Shown in pieces: positions 1 to 11,978 of a stretch of DNA of 64,000 nucleotides. The position numbers and the translations under genes are program-made. This stretch comes from Niebla homalea (Eukaryota; Ascomycota; Lecanoromycetes; Lecanorales; Ramalinaceae), in NCBI GenBank assembly GCA_019925105.1, contig JAHGAU010000028.1, positions 496,001 to 560,000 of the forward strand, given 5' to 3'. Positions within the stretch are counted from its first letter, which is position 1, and every line of letters begins with the position of its first letter. The notes below the pieces were generated by a model. It searched no databases. It saw nothing but the letters and a program-made list of their open reading frames with translations, and had not been told where the DNA came from.

Positions 1-77
1 CCAACTAAACAGCCTCATTTCCAGGTAGTATCAACTGAAACAAACTCTGCGCATACATCTCAAGTTACATCAATCTC

Positions 78-1485
78 TCACCCCTCACCCATCACCAAAA
101 TCTCCAACACCTGCCCCTTCTCCGTCAACCCCACCGGATTCGTCATACACCACTTATCCCCCAAACTCGCCTCCGCAATCTCCCCCCACATCTCCCTGCG
201 AACCCCCACCTCCCTCAACCCCCTCGGCATCCCCAGTTCCCCAATAATCACATCCAGCGCCCCACCCAGATCTCCCCCTTCTCCCCCCTTTTCACCCTCT
301 GCCTCCCCAACATCTCCGCCACGACAGGCTCCTCCCACAGCGCCTGCAGCACCTCAGCCTGCTTACCGCCATTGACAGCGGCGCTGTAGCGCATCACCGC
401 CGGCATGAGCACACTGCTAGTTTTCCCCGTGCGGGCCGCCATACCGGCCGAGCTGGCGGCCGATGCCGTGGCTGGTCCCGAGCGGGATCTGGTGCGCCAT
501 GACGTGCATGTAGCTCATGCAGCCGGCCTGGCATCTCTCCCGAGCGCTGCTGCGGTCATCATCATGATTATGATTGGGGCGGATGATGGATCGGTGGCGT
601 GATTGCAAGAGCCCTGCTGCTAAGAGTTTGTGGCTGCAGAGGAAGTCGGTGTTGACTGTTCTGGAGGATGTGGGGGAGGAGGAGGAGGAGGAGCTGAGCG
701 TTTTGATGCAGTGGTCCATAGAGCGGACATCTGTGGATAGCTAGACACGTGCTGGGGTTGTCAGGGTTAGTGACGGGTATGATGAGACGGGTGCTGGGGG
801 CGTTGGCGAAGAGTTGGTTGTGGCCGGTGAGGTCGTTGGTCGCTGCACCGGAGGGGTGTACTCGCCGCCGGAGAGGGTGGTGGGGATGGCGGTCATGGGG
901 AGCTGGGGTGGTGGTCTTGAAGAGGGGCTCGTCGTGGTGGAGGGATCCTGTGGTGGGAAGGGTGCGGTGGAAAATTGTTTCGAAGTCTTGGATCGTGGAG
1001 ACGTTGTTGGCGAGGGCCTGTAATAACTTATGTTAGATTGCCAGAGTATTGTCGTTTGCTGTTGAAGAAGTAGATACGGAACCCTATACCATGGTAGTGT
1101 GAAAAGGACGACGGGCTGGGGGGTGGGGGTAACATGCCATTAACGCAGCCTTCCCGCCATCGATCAATGAACCTCCACCCAATATAACCAAACAGTCCGC
1201 GTCCCATCTCCCGAGCTCCTGCGTTAGTTCGCAGATCTCGCTCTACATACTGTGAGGTTTCATCCCCAAGCGGACGCCGGCGACGTTATCCTTGCCGATA
1301 CCGGTTTCCAACATAATCAGATAGTCACCACCCTTGTCGTAGAGCGACTTTGAGATGACGATGTAAACGCGAGAAGCCTTGAGATCGTGTTTGATACGCT
1401 TGGCGCATGCTTCGTGGTAAGGAAGGCCATAAGTGACGATGGGGGTTGAATACTCTAGCCATACGGAACGGCAAGTTTCTTGCAT
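78..1485 (-). pseudogene. Decayed iron-containing alcohol dehydrogenase (maleylacetate reductase-like)
   Basis: Reading the minus strand recovers most of a fungal Fe-ADH. In order: N-terminal YGLPYHEACAKRI, the NAD-binding glycine stretch VILGGGSLIDGGK (about 1150-1195), SGGEYTP (about 850), the metal-site region SHGIGRQLG (about 450-470), and the C-terminal end MTNPVGLTEKGQVLEIL. Homology runs without a gap through two TAG codons (1243-1245 and 741-743) where family members have Trp. The frame also shifts near 950, near 760, at 418-425 (an A run after HGE) and near 290-330. An intron at 1018-1137 restores the family spacing (K, four residues, ALANN) but uses a GC donor. In life the enzyme would reduce an aldehyde or maleylacetate-type substrate with NAD(P)H. 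The start is the ATG at 1485. The family call is firm, and the two stops plus several frameshifts make it a pseudogene. Confidence 0.8.
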
Positions 1486-4400
1486 CTCGTCTGTTCCAAT
1501 GGAATTCTTGAGCGTAACAATTGAACACGAGAGGTGATACTGGTCTCCCGAGTGGAATGTAAGAGTAATGTTCTTTGAAGCTGTTCGGTATAAGGCGTCT
1601 TAAGTATTGAGTGTCACGTCGTTTGGTATTCAACATTTCATGCAGCTCGACATAGAGAAAGCCCTGATTCTAGGCCATAACTATCATTCACACGCTTTTT
1701 TCGTCGCTATGTAGATGAAGAGCCATAAGAATTGAGTATGGTGTTGTCGTGAGGGACCTTTACCTCCAGCCGACTGTAGCTATGAGCATGTGCTCGGTAT
1801 ATATGAACATGATGACCCCTTTTTTGCCCCTTTCGTCACACCCATCACGCAGCCACATGTATGATCATCGTCCTTCCCAAAACACAGAGTTGAACACTCT
1901 GAGATCAGGTATCTAGTATTCAACATACTGCCGTCAAAAAATATTGGATTGCAAAACGGAAACAACAGAGACCAATCACCATTACCCTTTCTTTACCGCT
2001 TCCCAAGCCAAGTACACAGCTACGCCAGCTTATCAGGAAAAGGGAGTCCGAAGCGGGAAGGACTCCTCTACGTCTGGGAATAGGGTCACCAGCACCGTTA
2101 CTCCCATCCCCCTTTCGCTTTCAGTCTAAGAAAGAGCCCACTCTTCTTCCGCCTTCAATTGTCAACCCTGAAGACCCTCCTTGTAGGGACATAACATTAT
2201 TCTTACCTAGCAGACCACGGTTCAATGTAGAGAACAGTATTCATCAACATCTTCATCAACCCAGACCTGCCAATAGTTTCCCAGTACCTTAGACAAAAAC
2301 ACTCCTACACAAAAAGGAACGCAATTAACCTCAAGACGATTATAGATGAGAGGAACCATCCAGTAAAGCCTTTCAGGGAGCTTGTCATTCTCGGCAAGAC
2401 AGGATTCACTCTTAGCCAAAACCTTATAGGAGAACATCTATCAAGTTTAGGTGATGTCATTTTTCTTGCATAGCGTACATGTCGGTCAGAAAAGTCCACC
2501 ACTTCTTTCATTGATGGTGAACGCAGAGGAGTTGCTTGCAGCCTCCTATGATCAACATGAGGTATATTCCCAATGAGCGAACAGTCTTGAATCGACTTCA
2601 ACAAAGGGGTATGTGTACCTCTGCACGAATATCGTTGTAGAGAGGTAGAAGTCAGCCAGCAGCTTGGCCGTAAAGCCGACTCCATGAATCCAAGACAATA
2701 GGCTATTTGAAGGGCTCCATCGCTGGACTGTAATATCTTCACCCAAGTCCTGCAAAGCAGAATTTTGAATCGTCATCACGTCTTGGTGATCAGACTGATC
2801 TACAGGAGCGGGAAAACATCACATTGACACGCTCCAATAGAGCCAAGAACACGTAGATTTACTATGCCAGTCACATCTCATATTCGTGGCGTGCAAAGCT
2901 ACCTTCATGCCCCGTAAACACAAATACTACATAGGTTATCTTGGGCATAATCACGAATGTGTCACTTGTCGAGAGTGCTGCCAAGCGCTTTTGGCGACTC
3001 TATGTCTTTGTCTGACCTGAGAGTTTGAAAGTGTCCACTGGTGGCAGCTCCATTACCTATATCGGCAGGTGGCGTTCCAAATTGTGCGCTACTTTTCTAG
3101 ACGAACAGTGTCTTGGATCGACCATAGCAGGTGTGCGATTTCGATCTCGATTGGAGATGATCCCAAACTCCCTTAACGCAATTGAAACGCCAACCTCACC
3201 TCGCGGGACATGATTGAAATGTAATTGGGATTTGTGAAGTATAGTTTAAACATGATCTCGAATATGTTGAAATTTACCAAAACGTATTTCTATGGCGATC
3301 CTAAGCTTTAGGCAGCAATTCCTACCGTCAAATATAATACTGCATCAACTATTAACGATAAAACACGAAGCATCAAGATTTGAAATGCCGGTGCCTATGA
3401 GGGCAGCTGCAACCAAAGACGAAAAACAAACGGGGGAACCAATCAAACAGCCAGCAAGAAAACTTAGTCTCCTGCCAGATTGCCCACAACGAAAGCTCAC
3501 CATTAAAATACGTAAGCCATTCAGAAACCGGCGTAGTTTTAGCACGAGTATCCCTCCCAGAGGACAGCAGAGCTCCTCCCTTACGACACAGTCCCGTAGT
3601 CGGGAAGAAGCACGTCAATCCATCAGCGCCCAATCACAACACACTCAAGCACCTACGCAAGCCGTGCATTGATATCGAGCCTTCTCCAAACCCCACGAAA
3701 AGACATCGAAGCGTCATATCTCTGATAACAAAGATGGCCTCGCGACAGCCCCTTCCATGATTAATTTCAAATCTGCATTGCGTGCTGTGCTTCCTCGGAA
3801 TCTCTCCTTCATGGATGTGCGACGCTGGACCTTGCCGTCTGAAGAGCGGGACGTCACATGTGGAAGGTCTCCATGGATGGTAAGGTCAAGTAATGAGTAG
3901 GCAGTGAGCTTTAGAGTCTTGAAACGAATGTGTAAGGAGGGACGAGGATGGTGGGTTCGCGCTGAAAGGAGATGATGGAGGAGGAGATGTGGGTACCAGG
4001 ATACGCGATCATTTTCGGTCTTTTGAACATGGTATCTTCTTGTTCAGAGGTATGTCGGATATTGATGGTCTTTTGATGTTCTAGGCGATCCGTGGAGGGG
4101 ACGCTGGGTTACTTAGATGTTAGGAACGTGTGCTGCGAAGTCATCTGTAATGCAGAAGTGTTTCTGAGATCTTGTGGTATTGTGTATGTTTGCTTGTGGA
4201 CGAAAATCAGCTTTTGCATTTGAAGTTGGAAATCCAGCCTTTTCCTCTAAAGCGCAAGACTTGTCTAAACCTTGATTTGAGATATGACGGTTGTCAAGGT
4301 AACTTTCGATCAGGATGACGGATTTGGGAAGTCCCTTGAAAATCTCGGAATTTCAATCAGTTCCATGGTTTATAACTAAAACCCGATGAATCCAGGAACT

Positions 4401-4835
4401 TTTCCACCACCAAAAACTCCTTCAGACTGGCAATGATCCATTGATGACGTAGAGCTACGAGATACTTGTAGATCATCTGGATTTTGATCAATAGTGAAAA
4501 AGGAATGGCTGTACTTTGTCATCCTTTGGTTCAATGGTAGGGTACTCTTGCCGCAGCTCATCTTTATATCCTGCCTATGGCACTCTCGACACGATTAGAA
4601 ATCTTACAACAAGACAACAACTGGAGCTGGGTACAGGTTTGCGCCAATCCGGCTCACGAATGCGAAGATACTTCCTGGGATGTTTCTTTCAAAGCAAAAG
4701 CAAAAAGTGAAACGATTCTAATTCCTTGGAACATATCTTCAGATGATAGTTGACTACCCAACATTTGATCTCCGATTCCGGAATGCTTCCTGGAGGAGAA
4801 ACTTAGACACCAAAACAGCGTTGTGAAGTTCCATT
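1486..4835. other. Gene-poor stretch
   Basis: No gene is recognised in these 3.3 kb. Minus-strand open stretches at 2552-2779 and 2222-2437 read like protein (for example LYWMVPLIYNRLEVNC and YWQVWVDEDVDEYC) but are separated by stops and match no family I know. A plus-strand frame with ATG at 3292 (126 codons, Arg/Ser/Gln-rich) is of chance quality. The region may hold remnants of decayed genes. Confidence 0.5.
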
Positions 4836-7436
4836 CTAGCTGATATAGATCTCCTGCTGCCTGCGGATACTGCACCGAATATAGAAACGCTTTCCGTTGA
4901 AAAGCGTTTCATCTGGCGCATACGCGGCTACTTCCCATTCTGCTGGGGTTAGCCGCTCTGATGGATCGCTGTAACATATGTCAAGCAGTTGTTCGTATTT
5001 GTATTGTGGTACTCGAAGCCCTGAGTAATCGGGCATCTCGGAAAGGCACACAGCATGCGAGATCACATTGTGCTGGCGGTACGCTCCTTCCCCAATAATT
5101 TGGGGGTAAGTTGAGAGGAGACGGTCTACAATGATGGAACTGCATGTAATTACGGCAGGATCCTTATTCACAGAGAACAAGCGATATTCTTGTCGATCGG
5201 TAATACAGAGGAGGTGATATGCTCCTCCGTTCAGTCCTATTTCCAATTGCTGAGGTAGATCGAATTGTATCAGGTCGTAGACGCCACGAAGCCCGTATTC
5301 GGTGATCTTTGCAGGATTGGATAGAACCAGATTACGTGTCGCTTGCGGCGTCATCAACGATTTCGGGGCCCAACGGTAAGGATACCGCGGCAGTCTTTCT
5401 TGAAGCTGGTAAATGATGGTAGAGGGTACTTCTTGCAGTTGGAGCCAAAATTCGCGTCTCCTATCAAGGCCTTGTCGACGGGTCAGTTCTCGGGCTGAAA
5501 CTTGTACAAGCGCTGAGATGGCTAGGAATTCATCTTCAGGCTCACTGCTGGCGCGCCGTCGCATTTGTTGAGTCAACGCCACGAAAGCTTCCATCCTTTC
5601 TGGCTTACGGCTTTGGATCAGTATGCCTCCGAGCCCAACTTCACACTCGCGATCGACAGCCGTATAGGGGCGTTTAGAAGAAGATTGCTGCCAAAGTCGG
5701 TCCTAAAAAGGTTTGAAGTCAGCATTGCAGAGCAGATTCGAAATCGGATTTAATCTTCAAACGTGGACTCAATCTAGATTGAGGGGGGACATGACGTCCG
5801 AGATAACGGCAGACTTGCATAACTCGTCTACGAGATCCACCTACCGCAAGAACCTGGCCATCTCGGAAAGCAAAACTTAGTCTTCCAGCAAGTGCTGCTT
5901 CTTGAAGTGTCCATAGTCTACCGTTCCATGGAGATGTTAAAATACGCAAGAGAAGGTAAGTCGTACTGCTACCGGCAGCTCTGAAACGCTCTAACGTGGA
6001 ATCTAGGATGATTACCAATGAAGCGTTATTATATACCGCCGACATCGAATCGATTGCCAAAGATCTTGACACGGGATCTTCAGGAATGCATAGAGTGTCA
6101 ATGTAGAAGAGCATGGTCGGCAAAGGAAGTTCGCTCTGGCAGTCAAGAATACGATCCCGCAGGCGTCGGATTTGGCATTGCGGTAATCCAATATCCGCGG
6201 TACTACGCAGACCATCCGCCCTATGTACCACGTGGAATTAGTATTGCTTCACGTAACAGGGATATTCTAACGTCTCACAGATTGGAAACGCGGAATCATT
6301 ATTGTTTCATGCGATATGATCATCTTTATATATTTACGAAGAGAGTTAAAATAATTCAAAGACTTCATTACTTAAGTGAAAACGATGTGTAGCTATTGCT
6401 GCGTACGATACAGCGGTCGCGAAGTAGGAATGAGAATGGGGAAACGCATCTAGATTGCTTACCAGACATGGGAGAACGCAATATAAGGTGTTTTTATCTC
6501 GTCCTCGAACCACACCACTTCGTCACCAGAGCCTGTGCCATCCAGTAGCCCGTCAACATGTAGAAGGGGGATTCGGCCTTTTTGGTAAGCGCCCGTTATC
6601 AGCTTTAGCGATGCTTTGGAAGAATGCCTGGCGGTAGTTTTATTCAAATAAGTGCTTCTTCCAATACAAAGCGTATACTGACATCGGCTGTGATCGATGA
6701 GCTCTCCATCTCCAGCATCAAATAAGCTTGCATATTCGGCGGTACAAAAGCCAAGATCATGTGCCACATACTTGTATATCGAACGACACCATCCTTTTCG
6801 TGCCAGTCTGCCCTCTAGAAGAGACTCATACACTGAGGTCGGGTATAGCTTCCATTCTGGCCGTGCAGGGCGAGCTTCGATTGGGATGGACCAAAACAAT
6901 GCAGACATTGTCTCCATAGCAATCAGGGAGAGTCTCTCAACTGAATGAAAATCTGCAGCTTCGACATGCTGTCCACAGCGACGATGGTACAATCTTTGAC
7001 TCCACCTCTGTAGGTAGTTTAACGAATCTGATATTAGGTGCACAACCACGGAAGTTGTCTCGCCCTGATTGCCGTGTCTCAATTGGGACCCTATGCGCTC
7101 TAAAAGCAGATATAAAGGCCGTGTAGATAGTCTGGGCCGTGTCGACGTTTCAATGATATAGTCCCGGCTTTGCATGCGCTGCTGAGACACGGATTCCCAG
7201 ACTCCGAAAAAAGCCCAACTCTGAAGCATTGCGAGAGTATGAGAGTTGAAGATAGGCTCCTCGGACTTGAATAAGGAATCGATTTCCTTGATGGTCCAAC
7301 CTCTAAGCAGGGGATATTGGTCGAGTGATGATACGCAATACTCTTGGGTCTGGTCATGGTCGAAACCGAGCCAGGGCATGGGATCAATCTGATCTCCATA
7401 TTGCTCGAATTCTTCGTCGGTGAGAAGGTGCTCCAT
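4836..7436 (-). CDS. HET-domain protein (heterokaryon incompatibility type)
   Basis: Three exons encode about 738 residues. Exon 1 (7436-6463) gives a 325-residue N-terminal region ending TPYIAFSHVW. Exon 2 starts at 6220, completes that Trp and continues ADGLRSTADIGLPQCQIRRL, the start of the HET domain. Further HET blocks follow: FYIDTLCIP, the AVYNNASLVIILD segment, and SPWNGRLWTLQEAALAGRL. Exon 3 (5702-4836) supplies the C-terminal region, with a DEFLAISALV-type segment. Intron 1 (6221-6462) has a clean GTAAGC donor. For intron 2 the acceptor (TTTTTAG at 5703, after a CTGAC branch site) is clear. The best phase-compatible donor is GTAGGT at 5844; this junction is uncertain. HET proteins trigger cell death or growth arrest when incompatible hyphae fuse. 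The HET domain is recognised; this protein's partner is unknown. The first ATG is at 7436. Confidence 0.85.
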
Positions 7437-8298
7437 GATCAATCTCGACCTTCAACTTGCGGCAACAACCCCGCTAGCGTTCTTGACAAGCATTGATAAA
7501 CAAAGAGTGTATTTGCTTTCTAGAGCGATGCATTACAACGTCTTTTTATACTTCCAGATTCCCATTGTGCGTTTCAGGATCATTGTGTGAGAACTGTTTC
7601 GTGACTTGATTGGATTACGTAAAAGCGATAAGGAGGCGCTGGGACTTGGGAGGGGGGGTGCATGTGGGGGGTTCCCGAGGCTTGGTAGGTGATGATCGAT
7701 CAAAAAAGGTCGATTTAACAAAGACCAGGCTAAAGTTGCTGACAAAGCGTTCGTTGGGTTTAGAAAACCCGGGTTTCGCAAAAAACAAAATCCTAAGTTT
7801 GAAAACCCCTGGTATATTTTTCGAGATGGACCCAGAAGGAGGCTCCCCCCTTCCATTCCCAGTTCATTAACTGAAATGAGATCGTTACCAACCGGTACCG
7901 TCACCTATTTGAACGATATAAGTACTCAACTAGTACAGAGCATAATTGTAGTGAACACATCATACAAACTAGAGAAGTGATCAGGTCATTTCCGGTATCC
8001 AACCAGGACTCCGGGTCCCGCACCAAACACCAAACGTACTCTTCACGCCAGAGATCTACATAAAAATAGGTAAATCGAGCCAAGCGCAGTAACCTCACAA
8101 TCAATTCTATCTTTGAATCACAGCATTTGGGTGCATTAGGAAGGTAAGAAAGACCGGTTGATTGGGGAAAATTCCGATTTTGGCGGGATTCGTTTGCGCC
8201 CTCCTTGCAATTGTTTTTGCTCCTAGCGAGATTCCATTCCTAAATCTGTCTGATTCTATCCTCTCTTCACCTTTACCACATTCTCCCATCCTTACCCT
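7437..8298. other. Intergenic region
   Basis: This lies between the HET start and the 3' end of the next minus-strand gene. Open frames here, such as 7610-7870, lack recognisable protein features. It presumably holds the HET promoter and the neighbour's 3' untranslated region. No RNA gene or repeat was seen. Confidence 0.5.
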
Positions 8299-9614
8299 TC
8301 ATCGCTTCAAATCCACCTTTTCGTCTCCTCCTCCCTCTCGTAGCTCCTTCTTCTCGTCTCTCGAGCTCGGACACACCATCTCCCTCCCATAATCCTCCCA
8401 CCTCTCCAACAAATGAGCTCCCTCCACGCCCCCACCCCTGACATCCAGCCGCGCTACCACCGCCGTCCCATCAATCCACACCTCTTCCTCCCACACGGTG
8501 GTGCCGCGCTTGCCCGCGTCCAGCAGGTCAGCGCCCCAAAGGACCGCCACAGTATCTTCGGATGGCGGCGCTGGGAGACCATTCGCCGTCGTGGCGGAGT
8601 CAGGGTATCGAGGGGCGATAGCCTGTGATCTCATCACCCACCGATCCAATCTCCCCAGTGCCAGGGATGCGAGGAAGGCGTAGTGAGTGCGTCCCTCGCG
8701 CGTCCAGCCATCTTCATCATCGTCCCTTTTGTCATCTCGAGGGGGGTTCTTGGCGGGTCCGAGGTCTGCAATCAGCCTTGATAGAAGCAATTGGCGGTAT
8801 CCTTGCACTGACGCCGGCGCTTTGACGGGAGTTGCGATATCTGCATCAATTGGGGGATTGGAAACGGTCGGGATAGTCGAGGCGCGCCACGAGGAAGTCC
8901 GCTCGTTAGAAGGTAAGAGAGGGCGTGGGTCCGGAGAGGGGAGGTGTGCGAGGTTTGAGCGGCGGTGGGCCGTGATGGAGTTCGCAATCACAAGGTGTTG
9001 GGCTGGGTGTGCGAGTTTGGACTTAATGAGGTTCGAAAGGGCGTGAGGGCGGATGTAGATGGTGGTGGAGGGGATTGTGATGTACAGGGTTGACTTCTCG
9101 GCGACGAGGGGAAGGAGAGGGGCGAACTTGGTGAGGGAGCTGGAGGACGCGTTGTAGCGGATATAATGAGGAGTGGAGGAGACCAGATCGTCGAGAGCAT
9201 GTGAGTCCGAAGGGGAGAGATCAGGGTGGGCGAAGAAGATGACACTGTCAAGAGGACCATCGTTGGTAGCAAGGTCACGCTGCATAGGAACAGGCAATCA
9301 GTTAAGTTCGCGAGTAGCGGACATGGCTGGAAAAACTGTACCTTCAGGTAGCAGTCTAATAAGTGGATGCGATGCGGATCATCATATATTATGACAGCTA
9401 CTGCCTTGTGAGGATGCAGGTCATGAGGGTCAGATTGCAATGATCTCAAGGCGTGTATGGGATCTTGAATGCCGGACTCGAGAAGATGATGGCAGATGCA
9501 AATGATGACGAAGGTCAATGAGATCAAGAGAACGATTGAGTAGGGCGATCTTCTTCTTCTTGGCTCAGGTGATGCGTGCTTTTCATTGAGGTTAAACAGG
9601 AAATGAGGCTTCAT
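8299..9614 (-). CDS. Type II membrane protein, glycosyltransferase-like fungal family, acidic motif missing
   Basis: Two exons (9614-9342 and 9279-8299; intron with GTACAG donor and TGCAG acceptor) encode 417 residues. A basic RRRR stretch followed by the hydrophobic segment YSIVLLISLTFVIICICHHL (about residues 25-45) predicts an N-terminal signal anchor with the bulk in the lumen. The body follows a widespread fungal family whose members, as I recall them, read LDCYLKRDL, TLYIKIDDDVVYIHP, a Trp-rich stretch, HYAFL, and a terminal LERWEDYAREMVC. Here all landmarks appear (LDCYLKRDLATNDG, STLYIT, HYAFLASLALGRLDRW, LLERWEDYGREMVC). The acidic triplet, which resembles a DxD metal site, is replaced by IPSTTIYIRP. 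The protein is therefore either a non-catalytic member or uses another site. Function is inferred only. Confidence 0.65.
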
Positions 9615-10592
9615 CTTGCGAGCAAGGAAGTGCAGGCTCTAATGCGAGGCGCATAAGGGCCAAAGTGAGTATCACGATGCAAATCTGATCTTGAGGGACA
9701 AAGAGAGAGCAAGACAATAGCCTTACATATTTCAAACGTGACGTTTTTGGCATTCTTCGACCGCACACTTGGAATGGCAAGACCAACCTGATCATCTTTC
9801 ACCCCCGTGCACATGAGCACAAGTGCTCGAGCTATGTGGTGACATCACCTTCATTAACTCTATTCATGGACGCATTACATCAGCGGATTGTGGTTTGGAT
9901 GCGCTGATCACCTTGAATCGAGCCCTTTTTTGAAGGATAATCTTGGCCAGAATTCCTGATGATACACAGGAATGCAGTCGCGTTGCCAGCTATCACTACC
10001 AAGAGTCATGTCATCGCAAAAGATTGTAGAGTATGGCAATTCTGATGTCGCATGGTCTTGAAAGATCTCACGGACTCGCCTGTTTTACTTCCTAGAGTTT
10101 GCCGTCAAGCTGAGATTTGCGCAGCGTCCGTACGCATAAGCTTCAACCGCCTCTATCGTGAAGGGATGCACAATACAACCATTCTTTGGAACAGTATCAG
10201 CCACGTATGTGGAGAAATGTCTGTCAAAGCCTAGGCTGTGAAGTCTTCCCTTTCCCTCCTTGAACCGTCCATTCTCGGCCTAGCCCAAGACAGGCGTCAC
10301 CGTTGTCTTCGAAAGCTTGGACCAACCTCCTTAGTGCGAGGTCGAGGAGAAGAATGATGCAATCTGATGATGACTGCAGATCTAGTTCTTGTAACCTTGA
10401 AGCTCTTCTCCTTAGGAGATATATAGAGACATGGGTCGATAAATGGACTTGGATTGTGTACTATACGAGCGTTGAAGTGGTCAGATCTACTCCCTATTTC
10501 CTTAATTGTTCCTCTTGCGACGAGAGAGGCCAAGAAAATGTCCATTGGTATGTCACAACCAATTTCGGTTCCTACATTCCTCTACTCTTGCT
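9615..10592. other. Intergenic region
   Basis: Promoter side of the membrane-protein gene and 3' side of the GNAT gene. Short open frames (10052-10234, 10303-10545) show no recognisable protein. No RNA gene or repeat was seen. Confidence 0.5.
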
Positions 10593-11265
10593 TCATTTCC
10601 GACGAGGCTTCTCAGACACCCATTCCTCCAATATCACCATGCTCCCTTCCTCATCGACCTCTTTCTCCCCGCTTTTCCGAAATCCACACTTCTTCAACAC
10701 ATTCGCGCTGTCGTTCATCTCCCCATTGTTCTGTCCCGTCACCGCTCTCAGATGTCCCCGTTCCTCGTGGCTCAAGTCCGGATGTCCATCCGGCCATTTG
10801 GACCAATACATGTCCATCCATGCTCTCAGTGCCTCGGTCGCAAACCCGTTGCCCCAGATGGACGGATCGTACATGTAACCAATCTCGGGCAGCCGGACCC
10901 CGCCAACCAGGCCAACTATATCGGCATCGGATGTGTGGATTAAGGCTGGGCAGAGGCGGACAGTATAGTTCAGGTTCGGGATGGGAGTGGAGAGGTGCTC
11001 GTCGCTGGCGGGAACATCGTCAGTACGGTCGCCGGGACTTTTCGTGATAAGATCATGAGGCGGGGAAGAGAGGGGAGAGAGCGTACAGCCAAAAGTCCGA
11101 TTGGGACTTCGTATCGACTGCTTTCCGCCAATGGAAGATCTTGGGATTGGACCGCAAGGCATATACCCCCGGAGCATCGGCCTGGGTGAGGGGCTGCAGG
11201 ATGAGGCGGCGGGTCTTGATGGTGCCCACTGGGTCCTGAGCTGACTGTTTGCGACTGGTTGCCAT
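10593..11265 (-). CDS. GNAT-family N-acetyltransferase (RimJ/RimL-like)
   Basis: Two exons (11265-11087 and 11004-10593) give 196 residues. The start ATG at 11265 opens with a basic stretch, and the diagnostic N-terminal strand is TRRLILQPLTQADAPGVYAL (TERLxLR...D type). The intron has a GTACGC donor, a GTACTGAC branch region and a GCCAG acceptor, and splices DFWL to DEHL in frame. Exon 2 has the central strands (IVGLVGGVR, IGYMYDPSIWGNGFATEAL), where WGNGFATEAL is the acetyl-CoA pyrophosphate-binding loop, and the closing NDSANVLKKCGF helix. Length fits the Acetyltransf_3 family. Such enzymes acetylate protein N-termini or small amines; the substrate here is not predictable. Confidence 0.88.
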
Positions 11266-11978
11266 GATATCCAAAGCTCGTTTGATTCTTAATCCTTATC
11301 AAGAAGTCGCGCAATCCGCGATAGATATGGCAAGTGGGCAAATGGCTGATTGGGCATCAACCCCAGCGACGTTGCTTTTGATTCACGCCGGCATCAGTGA
11401 CCCTTCGCTGGGTCATAAAAGGCAGAGAGAAGGAGGTTGGTGAGGCAGAAAGGCAGATGAAGTCATGCTCGAAAACCAGCGAATAGCTCCTCGTTTGACT
11501 AAAGGAAAAGGGTCCAACCAGTCTTGCTACAAGGATACAAAAGATGTTGGCAAGTACCTCACCTCAATCACTTAGCAAATTGACTCGTTGCTGGCTTGCT
11601 GCAGCTTGGTGATCTAGTGGGAGAAGCCGTGAGGGGCGCATAAGTTGTGAGGCTTCTGGCCCTTCCGATGGCCCCACCGGGCCGGAGTGACCTCCCGATC
11701 GCCAAATCGGAGCGAGGGCGGGGTCCTTGGGGCAAGGAGTGTCGTAAGGCTGATGGCAAGCTAATGGTTGAATGTTGCGACTGGACTGAGTAGAGAGCAT
11801 GATAGAGTGGTAGAGGAGCATCTTGTCTTCACTCCAAAAATCATATCAACCTGCCAAATCCGTCTGCCACCGACTTGCGATCTAGAGCTGCAAGCGGGGA
11901 GCAATGAAAGAATGTGTTGCTATTCTATGTTACTGGATCTCCAAATTTTCAATCTTTTGATTCATCCTTTGAAGGTAA
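11266..11978. other. Intergenic region
   Basis: Upstream of the GNAT gene and downstream of the beta-lactamase-like pseudogene. The short minus-strand frame at 11564-11821 is Pro/Ser-rich and not recognised. Nothing else is supported. Confidence 0.45.

Noticed and set aside
8413..9046. Plus-strand frames opposite the glycosyltransferase-like gene.
   Set aside because: They overlap the conserved minus-strand protein and carry no domain.
10303..11047. Several plus-strand frames opposite the GNAT gene.
   Set aside because: The minus strand carries clear acetyltransferase motifs and a proper intron; these frames are its shadow.
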